Assembly: GCF_020616155.1 (NCBI RefSeq)
Contig: NZ_CP085530.1
Span: forward strand, 867,501-931,500
Length of the DNA stretch: 64,000 nucleotides
Source of the DNA: Vogesella sp. XCS3
GTDB taxonomy: Bacteria; Pseudomonadota; Gammaproteobacteria; Burkholderiales; Chromobacteriaceae
Direction: 5' to 3'
In this document: positions 27,085 through 39,024 of the stretch, piece after piece
How positions within the stretch are numbered: position 1 is the stretch's first letter
How the letters are laid out: each line of letters opens with the position of its first letter
Position numbers and translations under genes: made by a program
The notes under the pieces: generated by a model
Databases searched by the model: none
What the model was told of the DNA's origin: nothing
Seen by the model: the letters and a program-made list of their open reading frames with translations, nothing else

Positions 27085-30000
27085 CTCATTCTTCGCCCCC
27101 TGCCCGCCCGCCAGCGCCGACGCGGCGTTGCCACCAGCCAAGCCACCCGCCAGGCTGCCGGCCAGCGTGGTGAGGGCGGCGACCGTGTCTTTCTGGCTTT
27201 CTGTGAGGTTGGCCGCGTCGCTGTCGTACAGGTTTTGCGCCAAGGTGGCGGCGATCAGCGGGGCGCTACCGGCGCCGGCGGCACCAGCCACGGCGTTGTC
27301 GCCTTTGGCGGCGGCGATCGTGGCGCCCAGCAGCGCGTGGGCCATGGCGTTAGCGGCGGTGTTGACCTGGCCGGTGGCGGGGTCGGTGGTGAGCTGCTTG
27401 ATCTGGGTGGCCAGATAAGGCGCGGCAGCACCGGCAATGGCAGCGCTGGCGTCGCCCCCGGCCAGGCCTTGCAGCGCGGCGGTAACGGCGGTGACGGCTT
27501 GCTGCACGCTGCCGCCTTTACCCCAGGTGGCTTGCAGCTGCTGGTAGTCGGCGCTGTTGGCGTAGAGGGGGTCGGCTTTGGCGCGCTCGGTAGCGGCATT
27601 CAGCTCGGCGCGTTTGTGGGTGTTGGCGATCTGCAGGGTTTGCTGGCCGATGTCGCCGATGAGCTGGATGGCTTGCAGGCGGTCGAGCTCGGCTTGTTTG
27701 TTGAAGAGGGGGCTCAGGCCGTTGGCGGTGCCGGTGGCGTCGCGGCGCAGGGTGGCGATGTCTTGCTGCTGCGCGGCGCTGTCGCGCACCGTGAGGCTGC
27801 CGGCACTGATGGCGGCCAGCGTGCTGCTGCTGGCACTTCCCTGGGTGTGGCCGCCGTTCAGCACGGTGCTGGCGTTGCCCAGTGCGTTGGCGGCGAGGTT
27901 GCCGCTGGCACTGGCGCTGCTGCTGGCGCCGATGCTCTGGCTTTCCACGCGGTATTCGGCGCGGTTTTGCAGGTCTTGCCAGCCGAGGGTGGCGGTGCTG
28001 AGCTGGTTATGCTCGGGGCTGGCAGTACTAGCGATGACGGCGCCGTTCAGCTGGGTATGGCCGCCCACTTGCACGTTGAAGCCGCCCTGCCCGGCGTACA
28101 GCCCGCTCTGCTCGGCCACGCTCTGGTACTGGCTGTCGATACGCTGGCGGCTGAGGCTGGCGTTGACGCCGCCACCAGTACCGATGATGGCCACGCTGCC
28201 ACCGGCGCTGATGCTGCGCTGCTGGCTGGCGTAGTGGTCCTGATCTTGCTGGCTGCTGAGGGTAAGGTTGCGGCCAACCTTGGCCGCAATGCTGTCGCCG
28301 CTGGCCTGCGCGCCGGTGAGGGCGGTGTCGCGCCCGCTGCGCAGGGTGAGGGTTTGCCCGGCGGCGATGTTGGTCTCGGTGTAGCTGTCGGTGTCGCCGT
28401 TTTCCTTGCCGCTGGCGCGGTTGGCGTTGGCGAACACGCTGATGCCGGCTTTGCCGCTACCCACGCCGACGCTAACGCCGATGGCAGCACCGCTACTGCT
28501 GTTACTGCCGGTGGTGTCGCTGCGGTTGTGCGCGGACTGCAGGGTGATGTCGCGGGCGGCGTCGAGCGTGACATTCTGCGCCTTGATGCTGCTGCCGATC
28601 ACCGCCAGGTCGCCGGTATTGGCGACGCCGTCGGCGCCTTTGCTGCCGTCGCCGGTGGCAATGATGTGTACGTTGCGCCCGGCGTTAAGCTCGCTGCTGC
28701 TGGCGTTGCTGCTGCTGGTCTGGCTTTGGCTCTGGCTGCGCTGGCTGCCCAGCGAGACCGACACACCCGCAAACGACGGGTCGGCCACCTCGCCGCTACC
28801 GCCGCCCTGCTGCGCGGTTTGCAGCGCCTGGTAACCCGCCAGACCGGCCTTGACGCTTTGCAGTGCGGCCAACCTGCTGTTGTTGCTGTTGCCCGCGGCC
28901 TGGGCGGCGCTGACGGCGGTTTGTGCGGCGTCTACCACGCCGCCGCTGAGCGCTACAGTGAGGCCGCTTTGCTTGCTGTAGCTGGAGGTCTGCTGGGTTT
29001 GCGTGTGCTCGGCGTGCTCGATGCGCACGTTTTGTGCGGCCATCGTGATGTCCTGCCCGGCGATGACGTCGCTGCCTTTGAGCTGCAGGTCTTTGCCGGC
29101 TTGTATCACCACATCGCCCTGCACGCTGCCCACGGTGCTACCCACTGCCAGGGTGGTGCTGACACCATTGACGTTGCCTTGCGCAGCCTTGCCAATGGTA
29201 AAGCCCAGCCCGCCGCCGCCCATCAGGCCGGATTTTTTCTCGTCGCGCTGGCTGCTATAGCTATCGCTGGCGGTGGCGCTGGTAATGGCGATATTACCGC
29301 CGGCTTGCAGACGGGTAGCCTGATCGCTCACCACCTGGCTGGCCTGGATGGCCATATTGCCACCGGCCTGCAGGCTGACGCTGTGGCCGGACACGCTACT
29401 GCTGACGATGTCGGTTTGCTGCCGCTGGTAGCTTTCATTGGTGGTTTTACTGCTGAGCAGGCCTTTTTTGCTGCTCTGCGTTTGCCAGTCTTCATTGCGG
29501 GTGTTTTCGCCATTCACCAGTTTGAGGTCGCGCCCGGCTTGCAGGGCAACGGCGCCCTTGTCACTGGCCAGGTTGGCCGCACGGGCGTTCAGGTCTTGCC
29601 CGGCCATGATGGCAAGGTCGCCGGCGGTGCGGATGCTGGTGCCGGTTTCGGCTTTCTGGCTGCTGTGCAGGCGGTCGGTGGCGTTCCAGCGTACGTCGCG
29701 GCTTTCGCCGCTGCTGACGGTGGCCAGGTTGACGTCACGCCCGGCCTGCAGCACGGTAGCGCCACTGCCATTGTTGGCCAGCTGGGCACCAGCCAGGGTA
29801 AGGTCGCGCCCGGCGCTGGCCAGCAGCACGCCGGCTCCGCCATCCGCATACAGGCCGGCCACACGCTCGATGCTGGTTTGCTGCAGGCGGTTGTCGCCGC
29901 CACCGTACTGCTGGCTGTGGGTAGTGCTGCTCACGGCAATATCGCGCCCGGCGGCCAGCTGCAGGCTGCTGCCCGCGCGAATCTCGCCGCCCAGGTTGTG

Positions 30001-33000
30001 GATGTCGGTACGCGCTTGCAGGGCGATGTCTTGCCCTTGCAGCTTGCCGCCCAGGTTGTGCAGGTTGTCGGCGTTGATGGTGAGTAATTGGCGGCCGGCA
30101 ATCTGGCCCTGGTTGGTCAGGTCGCCAGCCAGCTTGAGCTGCAGGCGGTCTGCGGCCAACAGCGCGCCGTCGGCGCTGATGTCGCCAGGCTTGAGCTTGA
30201 CGTACACCTGCGGCACCAGTTCGGTTTTCTGGCTGCCATCGGGCAAGGTGACGGTTTGTGCCACCAACCACACGATGTCGCTGCTCAAGCGCGCCATTTG
30301 CTCGGGGCTGAGCGCTACGCCGGGGCGCAGGCCGTACTGGCGGGCAAAGGTCAGACCATTGTCCATCAGCGCGCGGTATTGTGCCTCGTCGCTGGCGTAA
30401 CCATTCAAAAAGCGGCGGCCGGTAAGCTGGGCCACTTGGTCGCGGATGAGCTTTTGTTCATAGAAGCCGTCCCCCAGGCGTTGCTGGGCAGTGGCAGGGT
30501 CGATGGCCATGGCTTGCAGCATGTAGTCGCTGCCCAGCCACTGGCGGTATTGGGTAAACGCAGGGTCGGTCTGGATAAGGTAGGGGCTGCTGGCTGCGGT
30601 AGTGTGGTACAAGCTGCTGCGCGGCAGCGTGACATTGACACTACTGGTGCTCACCTGCCCTGGCATGGCGCCCGCTGGCGGGGTCACGCGAATGATGCCA
30701 TCGCTACCGCCACGCACGTTGGCCGCCTCGGCACCTGGGGCGGCAGGGGTTTGTACATGCGGCGCGTTGCGGCCTTGGTCCAGGTTGCTGACCTCGCCAC
30801 CGTTGATCACCAGCGCCGGGTTGGCACTAATGCTGGCAGCCACGCTGCCCAGGGTTTCGCGGATATCGGGCGCCGAGCCCTGGTAGCTGCCCATACCGTA
30901 GGTGATGTGGGTATTGCTGAACTGGTGCAAGCGGTACAACGTGGCGGCGGTGTTGACGACCTTGCTGCTACCCTGCCCTTCGCTGCTGCCATCTACCAGC
31001 AGGCTGCCACCGGCGGCGATCTGGCTGTAGCGGTTATCCAGTAGCTGGCCGGGGTTCAGTTGCATATTGCCACCGGCACGAATGACGGCGGCAGCGCCGG
31101 CACCAGCGGCCAGTACGTCGTCGATGGCGGTGTGGTGGGCAATGCGGGCTACCTCGTTACCCGCCTCCTGGCTGGGGTGCTGTAGGCGGTAAACAATGGT
31201 ATGGGCGGGATCATCCAGCTGATAGGGCGTCACCAGCTGGATGCAGTTGTTCTTACAGGTACCGTATTGCGGGCTGTACTGTACGCCGTCGTACTGATAG
31301 GCAAAGTCAGGTGCCCCGCCACCGCCGCTGGGGGTGAGCTCGGCAAAGGGGTCGTCGCCGCCGGCGAGCTGATCCGGGCTAGCCTGGGCATCTTGCCGCC
31401 AAAGGTAGTAAATGGTGCGGGTGGTTTCAGCGGGGACACTGGTACGCCAGCGCTCTCCTGTGGCTCCCCACAAACGGCCAGAGGCAAAAAAGAAGCTGCT
31501 GGTTTGCGGAGTGAGTTTCACCACAGCGCGCCCCAGCTGTTTGCCATCCGGGGTGATGAAGGTGTCGTTGCTGAGGATATCCGCCGGGTTCAGGTACAGG
31601 ATTTCATAGGCGCGATAATTGGCCGAGTTACGCAAGTCACCACCGTTGTGGCCATTACCCTGCCAGCTAGCCACCTGCATGTAGGCGGTTTCGTCGATAC
31701 TGTTTTGCTGGGTAATGCTGGTGCGTAGCCGCTCGTTACGCAGGGTGTCGGCAGCAATGGCCACATTGCCCTGCGCTTCGATGGTGGCCGACTGGTTGTG
31801 AGCCAGTTGCGCGCTGCCGGTTGCCCGCTGCTGGCTATCCAGCTGGCCGCCAATCGCCAGATTGCCATCGCTGTAGATCAGGCTGCTTTCTGCATTGATC
31901 AACTTCCCCACGCCCAGCTGCAGGTCTTGCCGCGCCGCAATGGTGGCCGCACGGCTGGCATCAGACTGATTGAGCAGGCTGGCCGTTGCCAGCGCCACGC
32001 GGTCGCCGTACAGGCGGCCACCCGGCTGGTTGACAATGGCTTCGGGCGCGCGAATGTTGAGCTGGCCTGCATCGATCAGGCCGGCGTTGCCTACGCGGCT
32101 GGCTACGGTAATACCTAGCGCCTGGGCGCTGATTTCGGCTCCGGCCTGGTTATGCAGCGCACCCACCTGCAGGCTGGCCTGGCCACCAGCGCGCAAGGTG
32201 CCGCTGTGGCTCAGGCTACCGGGTGTGGTGAGCTGCAGATGGCGGCCTGCCTGGGTACTGCCGGCCAATATCACGCTGGTTTGTAGCTGCAGGGCCACAT
32301 CCCGGCCGGCGCCCAGCGTGCCGCTGCCGCTCAGGCTATCGGCGATCAGCTTCAGGTCTTGCCCGGCTTGCAGTTGGCCGCGGGTGTTATCTACGCCCCC
32401 CGCCGTCAGCTGCAGGTTGCCGCCACTGGCCACGGTGCCATCGGCATTATCCAGCCGGTTACCCAGTTGCAGCACACTGTTGCCGGCACTGCGCACCTGG
32501 CCCTGGCTGTTATCGATACCGGCTGCGGCCAACTGCAGCTGACCACCCTGAATACCCTGTTCTGTGTTACCGGTCTGGCGGTTGTCGATATTGCCGGCCT
32601 GTAGTGTCAGTGCCTGGCTGCCCAGCAACAGGCCCTGGCGGTTGTCCAGCGCACCATGGGCCAGCTGAATATCCAGCGTGGCGGCCTGCACCTGGCCGTT
32701 GCGGTTATCCAGCCCGGCTGCCTGCAATTGCAATGCAGCCTGGCTCGCCAGCAGGCCGGCGTTACGCACGCTGTCAGCCTGTAGTTGCAAGCCTTGCTGG
32801 CTGGCAATGATGCTGCCGGTACCGTTGAGCAGCCCGGCACTATGCAGGCCGAGCGGGCCGCCACTGATAATGCTGGCCGCGGCATCGTTGGCCAGCGCCT
32901 GGCCATGGGTATCAACGCTCAAGGCGCCACTGGCTTGAATCTGCCCGCCCTCGTTGTGCAGCTGGCCAATCTGCAGTACCAGCTCGCGGCCGCTGATGCT

Positions 33001-35300
33001 GGCTTGCTGGTTATGTAGCGTACCGCTATCGAGCTGCAGCCGGCCGGTAGCCTGGATGCGCCCGCCAGCCAGGTTGGCCAGCTCGCCGACGTTCAGTTGC
33101 AGCCCGCCACCCGACAAAATGCCGCGCTGCTTGCCACTGTCACCATTCGTTAGCGCCTGGCCCTGTGTATCCAGGCTGAGTTGCTGGCTGGCCTGCATCA
33201 ACCCGCCGCTGTTATCGAACACACCACTGCGGCTGGACAAGGTATCGGCGGCCAGCGTGCCCCCACGGTTATCTACGCTGGCGGCCTGCAGCTGTAGCGA
33301 GCTGGCCTGAATGCTGCACTGGCGGTTGTCCAGCGCGCCATCGGAGCTCAGCTGCAAAGTGGTGGCGGCCAATAGTTGGCCACGCTGGTTGTCAACGGTA
33401 GTCAACTGCAGGCTGGCACCGTCCTGGCGGCTGGCTAGCACGCCGTCGCGGTTGTCCAGTGCTTCGCCCTGCACCGTCAGCGCCTGACCGGCCACCACGC
33501 TGCCGCGCTGGTTATCCAGCTGGCTGCTGCGTAATTGCAGGCTGCCGCCGGCGCCGATCTGACCGTCCCTGTTATCGAAAACCTGGCTATGCAGTACGGC
33601 GTCGCCCTGTACTTGCAGCTTGCCTTGCTGGTTGCCGATGCTGAGGGTGTCGATGTTGGCCGCTTGCGCGCTGAGGCTGCCCTGGCTGTTGTCGAAACGC
33701 TCGCCACCCACCTGCAGCTGCCCTAGCGCCAGCGTCCCGTGGTTGACCAAGCCACCCTGACTGGCCAGATCGATGCCGCCATTGGCCAAGATGCGGCCAC
33801 GGTTATCCAGTAGCCCGCCTACCAGTACGCTGCCTGCCGGCAGCGCCTCGGGCGCGGCGGCTTGCACACTGCTGCCCGTAGCGGGAGCGACCTCGGGTAA
33901 CGGTAGTGGCGGCGCCACCATCGAGCCGGCGCCACCGCTGCTCTCCCCGGCAGGTGCCCCGCTGCCCGGCGCCGCCTGGGCCGGCAAGGCGCCGATACTG
34001 CCGCTGTTCTGCAGTTGGCCAGCTTGCAGGGCCAGCGCCTGGCTGCCGCTTTGCCGCAGTTGGCCGCTATTGCTCAGGGTGACGGTGGTGATGGCCAGCC
34101 GCTGCGCGTCGATGGCGCCGCTGCTGGCGTTATCGACTTGCGTGGCGTTCAGCGTCAGCTGCCGTGCGGCGCTGAGGGTGCCCTGGTTGCTGAGCTGCCC
34201 GCTGCTGTCCAGCTGCAGGTTGCGCGCTGACGACAGCGTGCCGTCGTTGCGCACGTCTCCGGTTTGCAGTTGCACATCAGCGGCGGCATCGGTGGCGCCC
34301 AGCGTGCCGCTGTTCAGCAGCTGCCCGTCTGCCTGCAGGCGCAAGCCGCCGGCGCCGGCCACCACCTTGCCGGCGTTGCGCACGCCCAGCCCGTATTCGG
34401 TGCCAACCAGCATAATCTTGCCGGCGTACATGCCGCCCAGCGCGGCCACGTCCAGCGCAAACGCCGGCGCCGGCCCGCTGGCCGCGAGCGCACCCTGCCC
34501 GCTGCCGTCCGCCGCATACGCCTGGCTGCCGGTGCCCACCTGCAGCTGCTGCGCCCAGATGCCGGCGTTGGCCGCCACGCTGCGCGCCAGAATGGCGGTG
34601 TAGTCGCTGGCGCTGGTATCCAGGCCGTTACCGGCGATACTGACCTGCCCGCCGCTGACGCGGTAGCCGTCCAGGTTGCCACCCTGCATTACTGGGCTAC
34701 CACTGGTCAGTACCGTACGGCTGGCATTCAGAAAAGTGGCGCCGTTGACCTGCAGGCCGGCCGGGTTGGCGATGATGACCTCGGCGCGCTGCCCGGCCAC
34801 TTCCAGCTTACCGCGCAGCAGCGACGGGTTCTGGCTGTTGACCTGTTGACGATGACGCGGGCGCTGCCGGTAGCCAGCCACGGGTTGGCCGCCACCCAGC
34901 CGGCACTTTGCGTCTGCACGTTGACACGGCTGTTGTTGAGGACGGTGCCAGCGGTGCCGGTATCAAACTGGCGGTACTGGTTGAGCGATACGCCGGCGGC
35001 GGACGGGGTCTGGATATTGACCTGCACCGCACCGCTGCTGGTGCTGAGCACCGTCGGGCGCTGGTTACCTGGCGCGGCAGGGTCGGCCACGATCTGCGCG
35101 GCGGCAGGCAAGGCCCACACCGCCCCCTGCGCCAACAGCAGGCAGGCTACCAGTGGCCGCAGCGCCGCAGACAGGCGGCCAACTACAGGCCGGGCGCGGG
35201 TGGGTGACGTATCGGCACCCTGTTGCGGGGTGATCTCGGCCACAGCCATCAGCATGCGGCGGTGGGTGTTGAAAACAAGGCGGTAGCAGTGCTGGTTCAT
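26113..35300 (-). CDS. cdiA: CdiA-like filamentous haemagglutinin exoprotein with nuclease tip; one frame break near 34845
   Basis: The gene spans about 9.2 kb and would encode about 3,062 residues if one missing base were restored. It starts at 35300 (AGGAG site, 14 bases after the transporter stop) with an extended signal peptide MNQHCYRLVFNTHRRMLMAV, then a TPS secretion domain (IVADPAAPGNQRPTVLSTSS and on). The frame breaks at about 34843-34848: GTCAACAGGTCAACAG stands where VNQVNSQ needs one more base. From there one open frame of more than 2,900 codons continues to 26113. The body is made of haemagglutinin repeats (many AGRDL-type blocks) with a Pro/Ala/Gly-rich linker near 33830-33980. 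The VENN boundary is at 27073-27084. The tip (last ~140 residues) has GDLGETLA, HGCDGCAVAI and VVVMDAKSS, a PD-(D/E)xK-like pattern. Confidence 0.85.
28269..28288 (+). repeat. 13-mer plus overlapping inverted core (in cdiA)
   Basis: TGCGGCCAACCTTGGCCGCA: an exact 13-mer (28269-28281) with an inverted TTGGCCGCA core (28280-28288) overlapping it. The left end of homology with the decayed fragment at 24877-25044 falls exactly here. Confidence 0.75.
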
Positions 35301-35314
35301 CGCGCAGCTCCTGG

Positions 35315-37045
35315 TTAAAACTGCAGATTCAGGCTGACACCGCCGGTGGTGCGGGCGGCGCGCAGGTAGTCGGGGTAGCCGTGCGGCTGGCTGATAAAGG
35401 CGTCGTAGGCCAGGCTGCCCAGCCGGCCGCGTACGCCCAGCGTGGCACCGGCCAGGCGCTGGCCCAGCAGCAGGCTGGCGCTGGGGCCGGCCACGCGGCC
35501 GTAGTCGTAGCCGAGGTACAGTTCCTGCCCGGCCAGCTGCCAGCCCAGCTCGTTGCGCAGCAGCCAGCCGCGTTCGGCGCTGAGCTGGTTTTCGCCGTTG
35601 TAACCGCGCACGGTGTAGCGACTGCCGATGGCAAAGCGGTCTTGCGGCACTAGCGGGCCGCGGTTCCACTGCGCGCGCCAGGCCAGGCCGTAGCGCAGCT
35701 TTTGCCCGCCCAGCGCAAACGGCGCGTCCAGTTGCGCGTCGGCCTGGTACAGCCGGGGGCGCGAACGGCCTTCTCCAAATGCCTCTTCCGGCGCCGGCAT
35801 CGCATTGCGGGCACCGGTACCGCGGCGGTAAGCGAGGTTCACGTCCAGCGTGGCGCTGCCCAGAAACTCGCGCCAGTTGGCACCCGCCTCCCAGCCGGCG
35901 GTGCGGCGGCGCTGAACCTCGATTTCGGTGTCGTCGATAAAGTTGCTGCTACCGCGCTGCCAGCCTTTCAGTGACAGGGTGAGCTTGCGCACGGCATTGC
36001 GGTACACCAGCCGGCTGAGCTTGAGCTCGCTGCTCTCGCTTTTGCCGCTGTAGCGATAGGTCTGGCTGGCACCCGCCACTGCCTGGTGGTAGCGGTGCCG
36101 GCTACCGCTGTAGGCCAGCAGCCAGTAGCCAAACGGGATGCTGTAGTGCCAGGCGTAGCCCTCGCTGCCGCGTTCGCCATCGGCACCGCCACCCAGATCG
36201 TGGTTATGGGTAAGGTAGAACAGGTCGTTCAGGGTAAACAGATGGTCGTACGACAGCGTGGCGCTGCCCTGGTACAGGCCGGTACTTTTACTGCCGCCGT
36301 CGTCTGCACTGAGGGTAAAGCGGTAAGGGTTGGCCTGCTGCCACTGGATCACCAGGTCGCTATCGCCCGGGGCCGCGTCGCTGGCGGCGGCGGGTTCGAT
36401 ACGGATATCGGCCTCGGCAGTCGGTACCCGCTTGAGGTTTTCCAGCCCTTGTTCGATATCGCGCAGGTTCAGCAGGTCGCCTGCCTGCATCGGCAAGGCG
36501 TTGGCCGCGTGCAGGCGCTCGGCAGCCGGCTGGGCGTAGCGTATGTCGCGGATGCGTCCTGGAATCAGCGTGAGCGCCAACACGCCGGTCGCCAGCTGTT
36601 GCGGCCCGGCCAGCACGCGGGTGGTGATGTAACCACGCGCCAGAATGGCCGCCTGCACCCGGTTAATTACCAGGTTGATGCCGGCTACGTCCAGACAGTG
36701 GCCTGCCAGTATGTCTTCGCGGCCGCTGCTGTCACGATCGGCGGCGGCCAGCGCCCATTGAAAGCGCCCGGCGCTGTCGCCCTGCAGGCGCAGGTCGCTG
36801 ATGACAAAGCATGGTGCCTCGCCACGGTGATAGCGTTGCAGTGGCACCGTGGTAGCGGGCTGCAGGTGGACATCGGGCGCATCGGGCTGCGGCTGCTGGG
36901 CACTGCGTTGTTGCTGCAATTGCTGTTCGCGGGCGTCGAGCTGGGCCGGGGTGGCAGCCTGGCCGGTTTGCGCCTGCACCATGATGGCTGGCAGGCATAG
37001 CAGCGCGTGGCAGAAAGAACGTAGTGGGCGGGAATAGATAGGCAT
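35315..37045 (-). CDS. cdiB: two-partner secretion outer-membrane transporter (CdiB/ShlB/FhaC family)
   Basis: The 576-residue product exports the exoprotein across the outer membrane. It has a signal peptide (about 1-25, ending VQAQ), an N-terminal Gln-rich helix region (about 38-55), two POTRA domains (about 70-225; the second includes PGRIRDIRYAQPAAE), and a 16-stranded barrel with the conserved VRGYNGENQLSAERG loop motif near residue 470, ending in Phe. It lies directly upstream of the exoprotein gene, 14 bases apart, one operon. It appears intact. Confidence 0.93.
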   Translation of the reverse strand: MPIYSRPLRSFCHALLCLPAIMVQAQTGQAATPAQLDAREQQLQQQRSAQQPQPDAPDVHLQPATTVPLQRYHRGEAPCFVISDLRLQGDSAGRFQWALAAADRDSSGREDILAGHCLDVAGINLVINRVQAAILARGYITTRVLAGPQQLATGVLALTLIPGRIRDIRYAQPAAERLHAANALPMQAGDLLNLRDIEQGLENLKRVPTAEADIRIEPAAASDAAPGDSDLVIQWQQANPYRFTLSADDGGSKSTGLYQGSATLSYDHLFTLNDLFYLTHNHDLGGGADGERGSEGYAWHYSIPFGYWLLAYSGSRHRYHQAVAGASQTYRYSGKSESSELKLSRLVYRNAVRKLTLSLKGWQRGSSNFIDDTEIEVQRRRTAGWEAGANWREFLGSATLDVNLAYRRGTGARNAMPAPEEAFGEGRSRPRLYQADAQLDAPFALGGQKLRYGLAWRAQWNRGPLVPQDRFAIGSRYTVRGYNGENQLSAERGWLLRNELGWQLAGQELYLGYDYGRVAGPSASLLLGQRLAGATLGVRGRLGSLAYDAFISQPHGYPDYLRAARTTGGVSLNLQF

Positions 37046-37134
37046 GGTAAGGCTCTGTCTGGCCGGGCCGCGGAGCGCCCAGCCATTTCGATAGATTTTG
37101 TTTAAATTGAAAATGACGATTAAATCAAATCGGC

Positions 37135-37162
37135 ACTATAACAAGACCTATCGGCAAGCCAA
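37135..37162 (-). promoter_or_regulatory. candidate promoter of the CDI operon
   Basis: On the minus strand TTGGCT (37157-37162) and TATAGT (37135-37140) are 16 bases apart, in a markedly AT-rich stretch (37085-37190) about 90 bases before cdiB. No operator recognised; 37046-37240 otherwise holds nothing coding. Confidence 0.45.
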
Positions 37163-37237
37163 AAATATCTATAAATCATTACCCTAGCGGGTTGTCGCTT
37201 ATTGACATCACCATGTCATGCCGCAATCTGACAGCAC

Positions 37238-37273
37238 AAAAAGAAACACCCTGCCCAGGTGAGAGGCAGGGTG
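37238..37273 (-). terminator. terminator of pepD
   Basis: Arms CACCCTGCC (37247-37255) and GGCAGGGTG (37265-37273), followed on the minus strand by TTTCTTTTT. It lies 42 bases past the pepD stop. Confidence 0.8.
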
Positions 37274-37314
37274 CAAACGGGCGCTGTGCCCGTGTCAGGG
37301 GAAATACGGGAAGG

Positions 37315-38772
37315 TCAGGCTTTGGCCGGCACGGCCGCCAGTACCGCTTGCAGCAATTTCCAGGCGTGGCCGACCGAGGCCACTTCCACGCGCTCGCCTG
37401 GTGCGTGTGCACCGCGGATATTGGGGCCGAACGACACCATGTCCATCTGCGGGTACTTGGCGCCGATGATGCCGCACTCCAGGCCGGCGTGAATTACCTG
37501 CACGCCCGACTCGGCACCGAATTGCTCGTGGTACACGCGCTGGAACAGCGCCAGCAGCGGCGACGCCGGGTTCGGCGCCCAGCCCGGGTAGCCGCCTTCG
37601 GTTTCGGTATCGAAGCCGGCCAGCTTGAACAGCGCCACGATTTCGGCGGCCAGGTTACGGAAGCCGCTATCCAGCAACGAGCGCACCATCAAGTTGGCAA
37701 ACACCTTGCCGTCACCGATGGCGATCACGCCCAGGTTGTTGGAGGTTTCCACCACACCCGCCACGCGCTGGCTCATGCGCTTTACGCCGTGCGGGGCGGC
37801 GTGCAAAGCGGCCAGAATGGCGTCTTGGTCAGCCTGAGCCATCATGCTGCTGGCCGCTGCAGGGTTGGCCGTAATGGTGACGCCTTCGTCCACACCAGCC
37901 AGCTCGAAGCGCATCAGTGCCTGATAGGCATCGATGGCGGCAGCTACCTGCTCGGCCTGGGCCGCGGGGTACGCCACCACGGCAAAGGCTTCGCGTGACA
38001 GCGCGTTGCGGGCGGTACCGCCGTTGAACGACACCAGGCGCAGTGGCAATGTTGCGGCCAACTCGGTCAGCAGGCGCACCAGCACCTTGTTGGCATTGCC
38101 ACGACCCAGATGGATATCGGCGCCGGAGTGGCCGCCTACCAGGCCGGACACCACCAGCTGCTGCGCGGTGTAGCCAGCCGGCAGTGGCTCTTGTGCGTAA
38201 GTGCGCCGTACGTTCACGTCGATACCACCGGCGCAGCCCATATAGAACTCGCCCCACTCTTCGGTATCGATGTTGATCATCATCTGGCCTTGCAGCAGCG
38301 TCGGCGACAAACCCAGCGCGCCGCCCATGCCGGCTTCTTCATCCAGCGTCATCAGCACTTCTACCGGGCCGTGGGCAATGTCGTCGGTGGACAATACGGC
38401 CAGGCCCAGCGCCACGCCGATGCCGTTGTCGGCGCCCAGCGTGGTGTTTTCCGCGATCAGCCAGCCGTCTTTCAGCACCGGGCGGATCGGGTCGTTGAAA
38501 AAGTCGTGCTCGGTGCCGGTATTTGCCTGGCACACCATATCCAGGTGCCCCTGCAGCACTACGCCGATACGGTCTTCCATGCCCGGCGTGGCCGGCTTGC
38601 GCACCACCAGGTTGCCCACCTCGTCCACGGCGGTTTCCAGGCCACGCAGCTCGGCCCAGCCTTTCAGGTAGTCGCGCAGCGCCTGCTCGTGCTTGGACGG
38701 GCGCGGGATATCACACAGGGTCTGGAAGTGTTCCCAGACGGCACGGGGTTCGAGTTCGGCAATGTTTACCAC
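37315..38772 (-). CDS. pepD: aminoacyl-histidine dipeptidase (peptidase D)
   Basis: The 485-residue product is a cytosolic M20-family zinc dipeptidase that cleaves Xaa-His and other dipeptides, the same length as E. coli PepD. Metal ligands are seen in LQGHLDMV (His76, Asp78), TLGADNGIGV (Asp near 115) and TLDEEAGMGG (Glu near 145), then the dimerisation segment GGHSGADIHLGRGNAN near 222. The frame runs upstream to 38940, but the GTG at 38772 follows AAAGGAG at good distance and gives the family N-terminus, so a GTG start is chosen. Confidence 0.93.
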   Translation of the reverse strand: MVNIAELEPRAVWEHFQTLCDIPRPSKHEQALRDYLKGWAELRGLETAVDEVGNLVVRKPATPGMEDRIGVVLQGHLDMVCQANTGTEHDFFNDPIRPVLKDGWLIAENTTLGADNGIGVALGLAVLSTDDIAHGPVEVLMTLDEEAGMGGALGLSPTLLQGQMMINIDTEEWGEFYMGCAGGIDVNVRRTYAQEPLPAGYTAQQLVVSGLVGGHSGADIHLGRGNANKVLVRLLTELAATLPLRLVSFNGGTARNALSREAFAVVAYPAAQAEQVAAAIDAYQALMRFELAGVDEGVTITANPAAASSMMAQADQDAILAALHAAPHGVKRMSQRVAGVVETSNNLGVIAIGDGKVFANLMVRSLLDSGFRNLAAEIVALFKLAGFDTETEGGYPGWAPNPASPLLALFQRVYHEQFGAESGVQVIHAGLECGIIGAKYPQMDMVSFGPNIRGAHAPGERVEVASVGHAWKLLQAVLAAVPAKA

Positions 38773-38995
38773 GACAACAAGCTCCTTTGCGGTATTCAGG
38801 GGGCAGTTCACGGCCTTGTGCGCCATGAACAAGGGGCGGCCGCTGTGCCGCCCCGTCAACAGGTTGAGCGTAATGTAACACGCAGGCCGCAGAGCGTCAT
38901 TTGCACTAATCGGCCAGTTTTCAGGGGCAAACAGCAACAAAGCCGCACTTTCGATAACCGATCAGGCAGCGTAGCGTCGGGCTGTCTGCCCTGGC

Positions 38996-39024
38996 TTGGC
39001 AAGTTTTTTGATTTTGTACATAAT
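38996..39024 (+). promoter_or_regulatory. umuDp: sigma70 promoter of umuDC
   Basis: TTGGCA (38996-39001) and CATAAT (39019-39024) are separated by exactly 17 bases. The -10 lies inside the dyad operator. Confidence 0.65.

Noticed and set aside
26968..30087. Plus-strand open frame of 1,039 codons opposite cdiA
   Set aside because: It is antisense to the repeat body of the exoprotein, Gly/Ala/Val/Gln-rich and without family features; a by-product of GC-rich codon bias.
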